This document shows positions 1 through 8,700 of a DNA stretch of 47,474 nucleotides, piece after piece. Position 1 is the first letter of the stretch. Every line of letters starts with the position of its first letter. The DNA is from Owenweeksia sp. (GTDB lineage: Bacteria; Bacteroidota; Bacteroidia; Flavobacteriales; Schleiferiaceae), in assembly GCA_028285465.1 (NCBI GenBank), contig JANQPD010000067.1, positions 1 to 47,474 of the forward strand, read 5' to 3'. The notes under the pieces are model-generated. The model did no database searches. It saw only the letters and a program-made list of their open reading frames with translations, and was not told where the DNA came from. The translations under genes and the position numbers were made by a program.

Positions 1-1178
1 AAACACTGATCGGGGACAAGACCTATGAAGACTTAACGCAAGAAACGATTGCCCAGATAGAACGGGTATACCGAGACCTGTTGGCGCAGTGGGACGCACG
101 TTTGCAGGCCAGGATCTTAAACTTTCAGCTCAGGAAACTCAAAGAGCGAAAGCAAACCTTCCAGGAGAAACTCCAGGCGAAAGTACAGGAGTATAAAAAA
201 ATCACTTCACTGGTGAAACCATTTACGGATTATGTCGGGCGTTATTGGGACATGAGCCGGGAGCTTTGGCAGGATAGTACATTTGATATTGTAAAGAAAT
301 ACAATCAGCTATTGGCAGATGAAGAAGACCTGCGTAAGCTGGCAACGCTTCTTGGGCGACTGCGTGAGGCGGAGATAGAAACGGAAGAAGAATCGCTTGA
401 GAAAATAGTGGTATATAAGGAATGGGTGAAAGACCCCAACCTGAAATCAGAGATTGTAGGGGTAAGGAGCGGAGATGACCTCAACAACGTATTGCCCAGC
501 GAGGTTGCCCTTTTTGGGGAAGAAACAGAGTGGCAGTTTCTCAAGCGTTTTGCCGATCAGCAATTGCAGGTAAACCGCTACGAAGACCGGAAATTGATCA
601 GCAGCAATAAGGTGTTCAGCGAAAGCTTCCAACGTGTAAAGCAAAAAGAAAAGGGACCTTTTATTGTGTGTGTAGATACGAGTGGCAGTATGGAGGGAGA
701 GCCTGAGCGCATTGCCAAAGTACTGTGTTTTGCCATTTTGAAAATGGCATCCGAAGACCAAAGGCAGGCTTTTTTGATCAATTTTAGCTCAGGCATTCAC
801 ACCATCGACCTCTATAACCTGGTAGATAGCATCGATGAGGTAGCCGGGTTTTTACAAAAATCTTTTCACGGGGGTACAGACATTAGCCTGGCGTTAAACG
901 AGGCCCTCACACAATTAGAAACGCATCGGTATAGAGACGCGGACGTGTTGGTAATTTCGGATTTCATCATGTATAAGATAAGTGATGACCTCCTGGCGCG
1001 TATGGAGAAACAGCAGCACAACCACGGCACACAGTTCCACAGCCTGGTCATTACAGACCAGGCCAATGAGGAAGTAATAGCACAGTTCGACAACGTGTGG
1101 AGTTACAACCCGGATAAAAAAGGCATTGTGAAAACCCTGTACCAAAGCATAAAAGAGATCAACGACCGGAAGCTGTAA
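1..1178 (+). CDS. viaA: ViaA-like VWA domain protein, 5' truncated by window edge
   Basis: The reading frame is open from the first bases of the window, so the true start lies upstream and only the C-terminal part is present. The N-terminal part is long, charged and helical. The C-terminal part is a von Willebrand A domain with a MIDAS metal site: DTSGS near nt 675-690, then GGTDI and ISDF. Layout and length match ViaA, the VWA partner of the MoxR-type AAA+ ATPase RavA, a chaperone-like pair linked in enterobacteria to respiratory complexes and Fe-S proteins. A RavA-like gene would be expected just upstream, outside the window. The VWA call is firm; assignment to ViaA rather than another VWA family is inference. 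A GC-rich hairpin begins 7 nt after the stop. Confidence 0.75.
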   Translation, partial: TLIGDKTYEDLTQETIAQIERVYRDLLAQWDARLQARILNFQLRKLKERKQTFQEKLQAKVQEYKKITSLVKPFTDYVGRYWDMSRELWQDSTFDIVKKYNQLLADEEDLRKLATLLGRLREAEIETEEESLEKIVVYKEWVKDPNLKSEIVGVRSGDDLNNVLPSEVALFGEETEWQFLKRFADQQLQVNRYEDRKLISSNKVFSESFQRVKQKEKGPFIVCVDTSGSMEGEPERIAKVLCFAILKMASEDQRQAFLINFSSGIHTIDLYNLVDSIDEVAGFLQKSFHGGTDISLALNEALTQLETHRYRDADVLVISDFIMYKISDDLLARMEKQQHNHGTQFHSLVITDQANEEVIAQFDNVWSYNPDKKGIVKTLYQSIKEINDRKL

Positions 1179-1184
1179 ATAAAA

Positions 1185-1209
1185 AACGGGACGCTTTAGG
1201 CGTCCCGTT
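1185..1209. terminator. Hairpin after the ViaA-like gene
   Basis: Perfect 10-bp stem (AACGGGACGC / GCGTCCCGTT) with a 5-nt loop, starting 7 nt after the stop codon. The uridine tract is on the minus-strand side (A run at 1181-1186), so its shape fits termination of leftward transcripts better, though it may also stop the upstream plus-strand gene. Confidence 0.6.
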
Positions 1210-1330
1210 CCGTGTCTCAAAAAGGAAACTAGTATTTGTAGATTACTAACCCTATTTCCCTATAAAATGAAGCTTCCTATTGAGAGGTTCTAAAGTAGTT
1301 AAAATTTTTACACCACCAAACAATTCTAAG

Positions 1331-1359
1331 AAAAAAGGCCGCCCGGTAGGGGCAGCCTT
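1331..1359 (-). terminator. Minus-facing intrinsic terminator
   Basis: Stem AAGGC/GCCTT, one C-A mismatch, then GCCC/GGGC with a 5-nt loop. On the minus strand it is followed by a run of six T (1331-1336). It may end leftward read-through from the convergent gene at 2432-4072 or a leftward RNA starting in this gap. Confidence 0.5.
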
Positions 1360-1555
1360 ACGAAAACTAAAACATAAAAATGAAAAAACTTAAATAGCTC
1401 TTCGTTCCAAATATAGGTAAATATATCATTGAGAAGCAAAGGTGCGATAATATAAGTGAAGCAAATCAATCCCGGCACCTGCTCACACAAGTTTTACCAG
1501 CAAATTTACCAACACAAGTTTGCGGATTACAATTGCTTGCTGTATATTTACGGTA

Positions 1556-1611
1556 TATTTAGGTGTTAGCGACAACAACCTAATTGAAAGTAAATTTCTA
1601 TTTAGGTGTTA
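1556..1611. repeat. 13-bp direct repeat pair
   Basis: The 13-mer TATTTAGGTGTTA occurs at 1556-1568 and again at 1599-1611, 43 bp apart, between the two terminator hairpins and upstream of the amidase gene. Function unknown; a pair of protein-binding sites is possible. Confidence 0.45.
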
Positions 1612-1628
1612 TTTGGTTAGTAATCTTG

Positions 1629-1660
1629 AAAAGGTCTTGGCAACAAGGCCTTTTCTTTTT
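1629..1660 (+). terminator. Plus-facing intrinsic terminator upstream of the amidase gene
   Basis: A 10-bp stem at 1629-1638/1645-1654 with one G-U pair and a 6-nt loop is followed by CTTTTT. It lies 29 nt before the start codon of the downstream gene, so it would stop transcription coming from the upstream gap: either the end of a small RNA or an attenuator. Confidence 0.55.
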
Positions 1661-1688
1661 GGTTTAGCGTCTAAAAAGACAAGCTTTT

Positions 1689-2453
1689 ATGCAGATCACC
1701 TTACTTCAAACCGCACTTTTTTGGCAAGCTCCCGAAAAAAACCTCCGGCAGTTTGCGCAAAAAATAGGATCTGCTCCTCCATCAGACCTCATTTTGCTTC
1801 CGGAGATGTTTACTACCGGCTTTAGTATGCACCCTGCAGGTCTTGCGGCAAAACCGGAAGAAATGAGCAGCTGGCTGCAAGAACAGGCCGGAAGCAAAAA
1901 CAGTGCAATTTGCGGAAGTGCCATGGTGACGGAAGAGGGTAAATTTCACAACCGTTTGTTTTTTGTTACGCCGGGAGGCAAGGTATACACCTATGATAAA
2001 AAACACCTTTTTACCCTGGCCGGGGAAGAAAAAGTATACAGCCCCGGGCATACGTCCATTTTAATTGAATACAAAGGCTGGCGCATTAAGCCCTTGGTGT
2101 GCTATGACCTGCGTTTTCCGGTATGGAGCAGGAATGTAGAAGAGTATGACCTTTTGCTATATGTGGCCAACTGGCCCGAAAGAAGGCAAAGTGCCTGGCA
2201 GGCGCTGCTTAAAGCAAGGGCTATTGAAAACATGTGCTACACTGCAGGCCTTAACCGCGTAGGAGAGGATGGCAACGGGGTATCGCACAGCGGACGCTCC
2301 GTAGTGCACGACCCGCTGGGAGAAGTGATCCTGGATTTCAAGCCTTTTGAAGAAGGGGTGCAAACGGTGAAATTGGATAAAGAGCGGCTTCAAAAAGTCA
2401 GGAATAAGCTGGGCTTCTTAAAAGACCGCGATCAGTTTGAACTCTTAAGTTGA
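1689..2453 (+). CDS. Omega-amidase / carbon-nitrogen hydrolase (nitrilase superfamily)
   Basis: 254-residue nitrilase-superfamily enzyme. The catalytic triad is visible: Glu39 (LLPEMFTTGF), Lys105 (KKHLF) and Cys138 (VCYDLRFP). This motif set fits the YafV/Nit2 branch, omega-amidases that hydrolyse 2-oxoglutaramate or 2-oxosuccinamate, or the 2-oxo acid amide left by methionine/glutamine transamination. A methionine aminotransferase (40690-41814) lies elsewhere in the window and would make such substrates, but the two are not linked. ATG start chosen because the protein begins with the standard first beta strand (QITLLQ). Its 3' end overlaps the convergent gene by 22 nt. Confidence 0.85.
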   Translation: MQITLLQTALFWQAPEKNLRQFAQKIGSAPPSDLILLPEMFTTGFSMHPAGLAAKPEEMSSWLQEQAGSKNSAICGSAMVTEEGKFHNRLFFVTPGGKVYTYDKKHLFTLAGEEKVYSPGHTSILIEYKGWRIKPLVCYDLRFPVWSRNVEEYDLLLYVANWPERRQSAWQALLKARAIENMCYTAGLNRVGEDGNGVSHSGRSVVHDPLGEVILDFKPFEEGVQTVKLDKERLQKVRNKLGFLKDRDQFELLS

Positions 2454-4072
2454 TCCTTACCCAGGATCCAGTCTATTTCCAAATCCCAATTGGCACGAAT
2501 TTCCAGGGCATCCGTGTAATTGATGATCCGCTCCGGTTGGAGGCCCTCAAAATAATTCCCGCTGCTCCAGCGTTCATTCTTGTCCTTATCGATAATGAGT
2601 TGTGCCTTATACTTTTCGGGATGCAGGTTACGCAGGTTTAATTGGACGGTACCGGTAAATGTTCTTGTAAGCAACACATCACCGTTTGGTTTAAAGATGT
2701 TCAATATATACTGGTGCGCAGAGTCTGCTACTACGGTAAACAGGGCGTTGCCTAAATCTTCTCTTTTTAAAACGGAATACGAAAAACCGGCTGAATCTTT
2801 TTGCGTACCCGAAAAAGGGAGCACGCCCCCCGGGTAAATTACCAGCTTACTGTTTTCTGCATTAGGAGGCCGGGCAAGGCTAAGTCTTTTTTTATTCCTG
2901 CTCCCCAGGCTTAAGTCAAGCGTGGTAAGCGTATCCTTTGCCGTAGTCACCATAAAGTTGTTTTTGTTCAAACTCAATAAAGGAATATTGCTTTTGAGAT
3001 GCAAAGAGTCCCCGGGGGCGAGTTCTTTTTCGTCCAGCGAAAGGCGTAAGGTCTTCTCAGGATACTCCCGCAGTTTTACCTGCGTAGTGTCTGTATAAGC
3101 ACCCGGGTTGTTTATCACCAGGCCAATGGAGTCTGTACCCGCCTGGAACCAGTAATAGAGTGTATCTGTCCCGGTAAACTCCACATAATCGTCTACGGCC
3201 TTTTTCCCTTCTGGTGCGTTGAGGCGGCTGATGTTTACTTTTTCGGTATTGCCGCTGAATACGAGCCGGATCTGGTTAGGCCCTACGTGGCGAGCACTGA
3301 TAAAGCGTGCCCTTCCCTCGGGCTTAAAGGCTATAAGCTCCAGGTTAGGGTTTTCGGCTTTCAGGGCAAGCGTATCATTTAAAAAAGCAACGGTTTCATT
3401 TCCGGTAAGCATTTTGAATTTGCCTCCGGCATCTTCAAAGGCGAGTACATGGAACCTGCCATACTTCAGGTTAGTAAGTTCAAATTTGCCGTTTTCATCT
3501 GTATAGGTATAATAGGTAGGCAAGGCCTTAAACGGGATACTGTCTGCTATTTGGAGTGTAGATAGCTCATACAACGCCACCAGTATCTCTTCTTGCGGTT
3601 CATTTTCCACATCCCGAACGCTTCCGCTGATGCTTAAGCTATCGATAAATGTGCCGGTGCTGAACACGTACTTAAACGCGTCGTTCACATTGCCTTCCGT
3701 ATAATCGGTTATGGCCGTGCCAAAAGAGATGGTATAGGTAGTATTGGGCAATAGGGAATCGGCAGGTATTTCGATCAAGATGCTCTTTGTGCCTGCCTTG
3801 ATCTCCAGAGATTCACTGAGGGGAGGCGTGATACGGATTTGCTGGTTGGCACTTTTCAATGAAATGTATTCATTAAAAAGGATCTCAATTTCATTGCTTT
3901 TAAAGCCGGTGCTGAAGTTGGGCGGAAAGGTGGTATCCACCGCCGGAGCCAAGGTATCCCGGGGGCCTCCATCGGGGTTGCCCCGGCTGGCACAAGCGGT
4001 AAAGAGAAAATCTGCCAGTAAGGCAATGAACACGACAAGGAAAAAACCGGAGCCGAAATGTTTTACGCGCAT
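2432..4072 (-). CDS. Lipoprotein with SbsA/Big_5 Ig-like domain
   Basis: 546 residues. The N-terminus is a lipoprotein signal peptide: basic start, hydrophobic stretch, lipobox FTAC, then SRGNPDGGP. The next ~100 residues (LAPAVDTTFPPN..., NTTYTISFG..., DGNVND-like stretch) match the Big_5/SbsA Ig-like domain found at the N-terminus of a widespread Bacteroidota lipoprotein family. The remainder is beta-rich with a carboxypeptidase-regulatory-like segment (GSVRDVENEPQ). Likely periplasm- or surface-facing; its exact role is unknown. Upstream on the same strand is comF with a 48-nt gap, so they may be co-transcribed. Its last codons overlap the convergent amidase gene. Confidence 0.75.
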   Translation of the reverse strand: MRVKHFGSGFFLVVFIALLADFLFTACASRGNPDGGPRDTLAPAVDTTFPPNFSTGFKSNEIEILFNEYISLKSANQQIRITPPLSESLEIKAGTKSILIEIPADSLLPNTTYTISFGTAITDYTEGNVNDAFKYVFSTGTFIDSLSISGSVRDVENEPQEEILVALYELSTLQIADSIPFKALPTYYTYTDENGKFELTNLKYGRFHVLAFEDAGGKFKMLTGNETVAFLNDTLALKAENPNLELIAFKPEGRARFISARHVGPNQIRLVFSGNTEKVNISRLNAPEGKKAVDDYVEFTGTDTLYYWFQAGTDSIGLVINNPGAYTDTTQVKLREYPEKTLRLSLDEKELAPGDSLHLKSNIPLLSLNKNNFMVTTAKDTLTTLDLSLGSRNKKRLSLARPPNAENSKLVIYPGGVLPFSGTQKDSAGFSYSVLKREDLGNALFTVVADSAHQYILNIFKPNGDVLLTRTFTGTVQLNLRNLHPEKYKAQLIIDKDKNERWSSGNYFEGLQPERIINYTDALEIRANWDLEIDWILGKDQLKSSN

Positions 4073-4120
4073 AGTCTTTTAGTGAAGCCAAAATGCTTAC
4101 CAATTCAATGCCATTCTGGT

Positions 4121-4810
4121 TTAGGCATGAGCTAGAGTAAACACCGACAAACTTACGCCATTCACGGCAAGTAATTTCGTAGCGGCAGCTTCAATAGTAG
4201 CCCCCGTGGTCAATACGTCATCTACAATAAGCAGGTGTTTGCCTTTGAGTTCGGTCATATCCCGCACTTCAAAAACGGTTTCTACATTGAGCCAGCGTGC
4301 AAAGCGGCTTTTACGTGTTTGAGTAGTTGTATTTGTTGTACGAACTAGGTTTTGAGGCCATAGAGGCTTTTGTGTGGAAACCGCAATGCCTTTGGCCAGT
4401 TGCTCTGCCTGGTTATACCCCCGTTTAGCTCGTTTTTTGGGGTGTAGAGGGATAGGGATGATGCCATCTATGCGTTTAAAGAACCCGGTTGTTTCATATT
4501 TTCTGGCGGCCATCTTTCCCAGAAAAACACCTAATTCCGGCTGGTTCCTATACTTGAGCTGGTGTAATATAGCCTGTGTTTTACCGCCTTTATAAAAATG
4601 CAGGAATGAGGTGGCCTGTACAAGAGGCACCCGACCGGCAAAGGAGTCCGCCACTTTATTTTCCGTAAAGTGATGGTAGTCCGTATACGGGAGGTGGGCA
4701 ATGCACGAAACGCAAAGCATTTCCTCCCCGCTTACCAGGGGGGCCTGGCAGGCAAAACAGCTGGCGGGGTAAAAGAGGCTTAAAAAATCATCAACTATTT
4801 TTGGCAGCAT
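4121..4810 (-). CDS. comF: ComF family protein (phosphoribosyltransferase fold)
   Basis: 229 residues. The N-terminal zinc finger has four cysteines (C18, C21, C33, C36). The C-terminal half is a type I phosphoribosyltransferase domain with the PRPP-binding loop IVDDVLTTGAT near residues 195-205. These are the hallmarks of ComF/GntX proteins, needed for uptake of single-stranded DNA in naturally competent bacteria. The middle motif IIPIPLHPKKRAKRGYNQ is also diagnostic. The gene starts 34 nt from the divergent coiled-coil gene, and the Ig-like lipoprotein follows on the same strand. Confidence 0.9.
   Translation of the reverse strand: MLPKIVDDFLSLFYPASCFACQAPLVSGEEMLCVSCIAHLPYTDYHHFTENKVADSFAGRVPLVQATSFLHFYKGGKTQAILHQLKYRNQPELGVFLGKMAARKYETTGFFKRIDGIIPIPLHPKKRAKRGYNQAEQLAKGIAVSTQKPLWPQNLVRTTNTTTQTRKSRFARWLNVETVFEVRDMTELKGKHLLIVDDVLTTGATIEAAATKLLAVNGVSLSVFTLAHA
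4796..4803 (+). promoter_or_regulatory. TAnnTTTG -7 box upstream of the coiled-coil gene
   Basis: TATTTTTG matches the Bacteroidota -7 consensus exactly and lies 41 nt before the ATG at 4845. It overlaps the 5' end of the divergent comF. No TTG at the expected -33 distance was seen. Confidence 0.35.
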
Positions 4811-4844
4811 AGGTTTTAGTGAAGTCTCTACTAAGATAAAAAGA

Positions 4845-5696
4845 ATGGATCAAGCCCGCCAACCCAAAAAAGCTACACTGTTTGTATTGCTCCTTGCCCT
4901 CCTGGCACTGGCTGCTACAGCTTACTTCCTTTACGAGGACGAAGAAGACATCAAGGACCTGGAAATGCAGAAATCAGCACTTATTACACGCCTGGCCGAT
5001 ATGATCGGGGAATACAACACCATTGAAGCCGAAAACGACAGTTTACAGGTAATCCTGAATGCCAATAAGAACGAAATGGTTTCCATGATCGACACCATAG
5101 CGCGTATGACGCAACTAAAAGGGGTTCGCTTAGAGCGTTTTGAGTTGAGCATGCAGCGCTTCAAAGAGGAATCAAACCGCCTGCGTATTACCGCGGATTC
5201 CCTGCGAAAGGCAAACCAAACTTTAAAAGAGGAACGGGCATTGGCCTTGCTTTCGCTTGCAGAAGAGCGGCAGTTGAACGATAGCCTCCAGGCAGCTGTT
5301 TCAGTGGCAGCAGGTTTGAGCATCAAAAACCTGAGCAGCACGGCGGTTAATGTTAAACGGAGTGGTGAACACCCCACCAACTCTGCATGGCGCGCCGAGA
5401 AGATCCGCGCCTGTTTTACCATTTCTGAAAACCCCTTGGCGGCTAAAGGAATACGCAAGGTGTATTTGCGCATCATCAACCCGGAACTGAAAATACTGCG
5501 GGAAGATGGCAGTGCCCTGGCCGATACTTCTTCTATGAACCTGTTTTATTCGGCCAGCAAGAGCATAAACTATGATGGGAAAGCCCTGGAGGTTTGCCTG
5601 GAATACCTGAATGACGATTTTGAAGACGGCATATACCTGATCCAGTTGTATGTGGAAGGAGAGAAAAAGGCAGAGCAAAAATTATTGCTGGACTGA
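4845..5696 (+). CDS. Membrane-anchored coiled-coil protein, function unknown
   Basis: 283 residues. A short basic N-terminus precedes one hydrophobic segment (residues ~11-29) ending in an acidic patch (YEDEEDIKD), so a signal anchor with the bulk of the protein in the periplasm is likely. Residues ~35-150 are rich in heptad-like Leu/Ile/Met patterns and predicted coiled coil. The C-terminal ~110 residues look like a compact beta domain (KVYLRIINPELKIL... IYLIQLYVEGE). It resembles uncharacterised Bacteroidota proteins; no enzyme motif is visible. It is convergent with the large outer-membrane protein gene at 5726. Confidence 0.65.
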   Translation: MDQARQPKKATLFVLLLALLALAATAYFLYEDEEDIKDLEMQKSALITRLADMIGEYNTIEAENDSLQVILNANKNEMVSMIDTIARMTQLKGVRLERFELSMQRFKEESNRLRITADSLRKANQTLKEERALALLSLAEERQLNDSLQAAVSVAAGLSIKNLSSTAVNVKRSGEHPTNSAWRAEKIRACFTISENPLAAKGIRKVYLRIINPELKILREDGSALADTSSMNLFYSASKSINYDGKALEVCLEYLNDDFEDGIYLIQLYVEGEKKAEQKLLLD

Positions 5697-5725
5697 CAAA
5701 CGAACCTTTAGAAAAATAGGCACCG

Positions 5726-8700
5726 TTAAAAGAACGCTTTCACCTGCACATTGGCCGTCTGTATTACCGGATTGTCTTCGCTGATGCGGCCGCTGTAGTT
5801 CAAGCTCAACAGGATGCTTTTGCGGATGGTTTTTTGCAATACCAGGTTCCATGTGCCATTCCTGCCCGGTTGCAGGCCCCGTAACATTTCAAAAGCCGCA
5901 GGGTTGTTACTATTGCCTTCAAAGTTGTTTAGAATGTAATTGAGCTGGCTTTGCAAACTCAGGCTGTTTGCCAGGTTGTAGGTGCAGTTAAACCCAATAT
6001 CACTCCCCTTTAGGCTGATCTCATCATCTGCGGAGCCGTTTTGTGCCTCATAGGCATAGGTAGCGGTCAGCACCAACGCATCATTAGGCTGGTACGCCAG
6101 TGCGTAACGGTTTACCCTTTGGTTGATCGTAAAATTGCGCCTCGAGAAATTGGTGGAAAGGTTTTCCTTGTCTACAGCCGAAAAGCTGCCCCTGAGTTGT
6201 AGGGGCTCAATAAGCTGCCAGCGCAGGTTGAAAGTATTTTCCAACACCGTTCTTTGCTCCACGCCAAAGCTGAGCAAGTTGCGGTTGTCGCTGGTGCGGT
6301 AGGTATAGTCTATGCCAAACTTATTTTGGGTGCGGTTAAAATAAAGCGTGTTCCTGAAGCTGTTGTTGAGGGCTACGATCAGGCTGTCATCCGTCACTTC
6401 AGCAAAGGGATTCAGGTTGTTGGTGGCCCCGGTAAGCAGTGTCTTCCGGTCGAGCTGGTAATTGCTCAGCAAGGAAAAACGGGAAAGGATCTTTTTGATG
6501 CCCCGGGCATTTTGCCAGCTGAAGGGAGCATTGAGGTTTATGATCTCACTAAACTTGTTGAGATTTGTGCGCAGGAAATCGTTGGTAGGCAAGAATACGC
6601 GCACGTAACGGGCTAAATCAGGTTGTGGCGCTACTTCAAACTCATCTAACTCCTGTATACCATTCCCATTATAATCGGTGTGGGTATATACACCCGTTCC
6701 TGCCGGTACTTCGATGTAGTTAAAAACCCTCCTGGCCTCCGTACCCGAGCCGCTTTCGTAAAAAGTAGTGCTGACGATGGCGTTTTTGAATAGGCGCTGT
6801 ATATAATTAAAGCGGGCGGTTACGGTACGTTCCAGGTCTCTTTCTTCAGGCTGGTATACCTTTAAAGATCGACTGAAAATACGGGTGTTAAGTACACTGT
6901 TGAAACGGGTTTTAGCCTCTGCTTCCAGCCCAACGGCCTGTACCTGGCTGAAGTTCACAAAGCGCCCGGATTGGGCGGTATCATCGAAGCGCTGGCTATA
7001 CCAAAGTTCGGCAAAGTTGGCCGCGGTATCACCTATGCCCATTAATGCACCCACGTCCAAAAAGCGATAACTGCTTTGCGTTAGGGTATCGCTGCTTTTA
7101 AACCTACGGGTATTCCATTCTCCTTCGCTAAATACTCCGGTCCAGAGCCGGGGGGCATAAAAGTGTCTGATCCGTAGTTTTTCCCGTAAAAATGTGCTGT
7201 TGGCAAGACTGTCTCCGGCCTCCAGCCAGGAAGCCCGTAATTGTCCTACGGAGCGCGCGCTTTTTAGCCTTCCCGTCACTTCCTGCTTCAAACCGGTATA
7301 TCCCCCAAAGCTCAGGTACTGCAATTGGTAAGTGGCCGAAGAAGTATCCAGGGCATAACCCAAGCCGGCCGTAGCCATTTGTAACCCTTCATTGAAGTCC
7401 AGAGGAAGAGCCCAGTCGCGGGCAAATTCCACCGTACGGATACGCTCAATGGTGGTAAAATTATCTTCATTGAACTCTATCCCTACCTGGCTGATCAATT
7501 TCCCCTTTTCGAGGGGACTCTCTCCACGGTAGCTGAGCCTTCCGGCTAATCCAATATCGTTTTCCTTACCGATATCTGAAAATAGGTTGATGTCATTCCG
7601 GCTGGCTGCCAGGTCTATAGAGAGTGTATGCTGTGCATTGAAAGTGTATACGGTTTGTGTATTGAGTACCTGTAACAGGTTAGGGGAGGCCAGGAGGCGC
7701 TGTGGGGCAAAGTTTCCTTGCGGTACCCCGTTTTGTGGAGGCACCCAACGAAAAACCCGCCCGTTGGCGTTGTTCTGTGCCTGTATATAATCGCCCTGGT
7801 TGTTCCCAACGAAGGCAAAACTTGCCTGGTACAACGGCTGGGTGGAGTCTACCGAAAAAACAAGTACAGAATCAAAACCCAGGCTATCGCGTAGCTCGTA
7901 AAAAACCTGGCCGGGGTCGAACGTGGCCGGGCGAATGGTGCTTACTACTGCCTGGTTCAACTGATCACCTACACCCGAGAGAAGCTGTTTTTCCTCCGTA
8001 TTGAGTTCTCCCGTGAGAGGTTGGTTGGGGCTATCCTGCTCACTGTAAAACTGTACTTGCGTTTGCAGTTTTTCGTTTTCAAAACCCGTAGCACCAAATA
8101 CTACGGAGCGCAGGTAGTTCTGCTCAGTATATTGGAACTCAACCACAATGCGGCTTTCTTTTGTTATAGGACGCAGCGCAGTAAAGGTTATTTCCCCGGC
8201 ATTGTAGTCGATCACGTAATCGTATTGCTGTCCGCGGGTAAGCAGGTTACCGTCTATGTACACCCGTTCGCTACCGCTAATGATGATGATAAAAAGCTCA
8301 TCGTTGTTACCCCGTAGTTTATAGGGGCCCTGGTTGCCTTCCTGTCCCTGGAAACGATTCCGGGCAAAGCGTCCGCGCGCAAGCCCCCCTTCTACACGTA
8401 GGGGAACCTTGCTGTTGTTCAGGTTTATGTTGCTAAACACACTGGCCCCGCTGATGCGCTTATCAAAATGTAAGAGGTAATTCGGGTTGATCATATTGTA
8501 ATCTCCCGCACGGATAAGGCCAAACTCGGCATTTTCAAGTTCGATATATACCCGGTCAAACTCGCGAAGCTGTTGTGTATAGCCATCGGCCTGTACGGGA
8601 ATGCTGTTATCGGTAATACTCGCACGTATCTGGGTTTGCTTCCCGAGGTTGCCACTCAATTGAAGGTTCAGAGAACTGTTGAGCACGGCATCCTGGTTGT

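Larger units (their letters stand above)
1210..1688. other. 479-nt region without a supported protein gene
   Basis: No credible ORF on either strand; a 101-codon frame at 1520-1825 overlaps the amidase start and looks like no known protein. The stretch contains a minus-facing terminator hairpin (1335-1359), a short direct repeat (1556-1611) and a plus-facing terminator hairpin (1629-1660). It could hold a small RNA or a regulated leader for the amidase. I could not match it to tmRNA, RNase P RNA, SRP RNA or a known riboswitch. Confidence 0.4.

Noticed and set aside
1520..1825. 101-codon frame overlapping the amidase 5' end
   Set aside because: Runs out of frame through the start of a well-supported enzyme gene, spans a terminator hairpin, and has no recognisable protein features.
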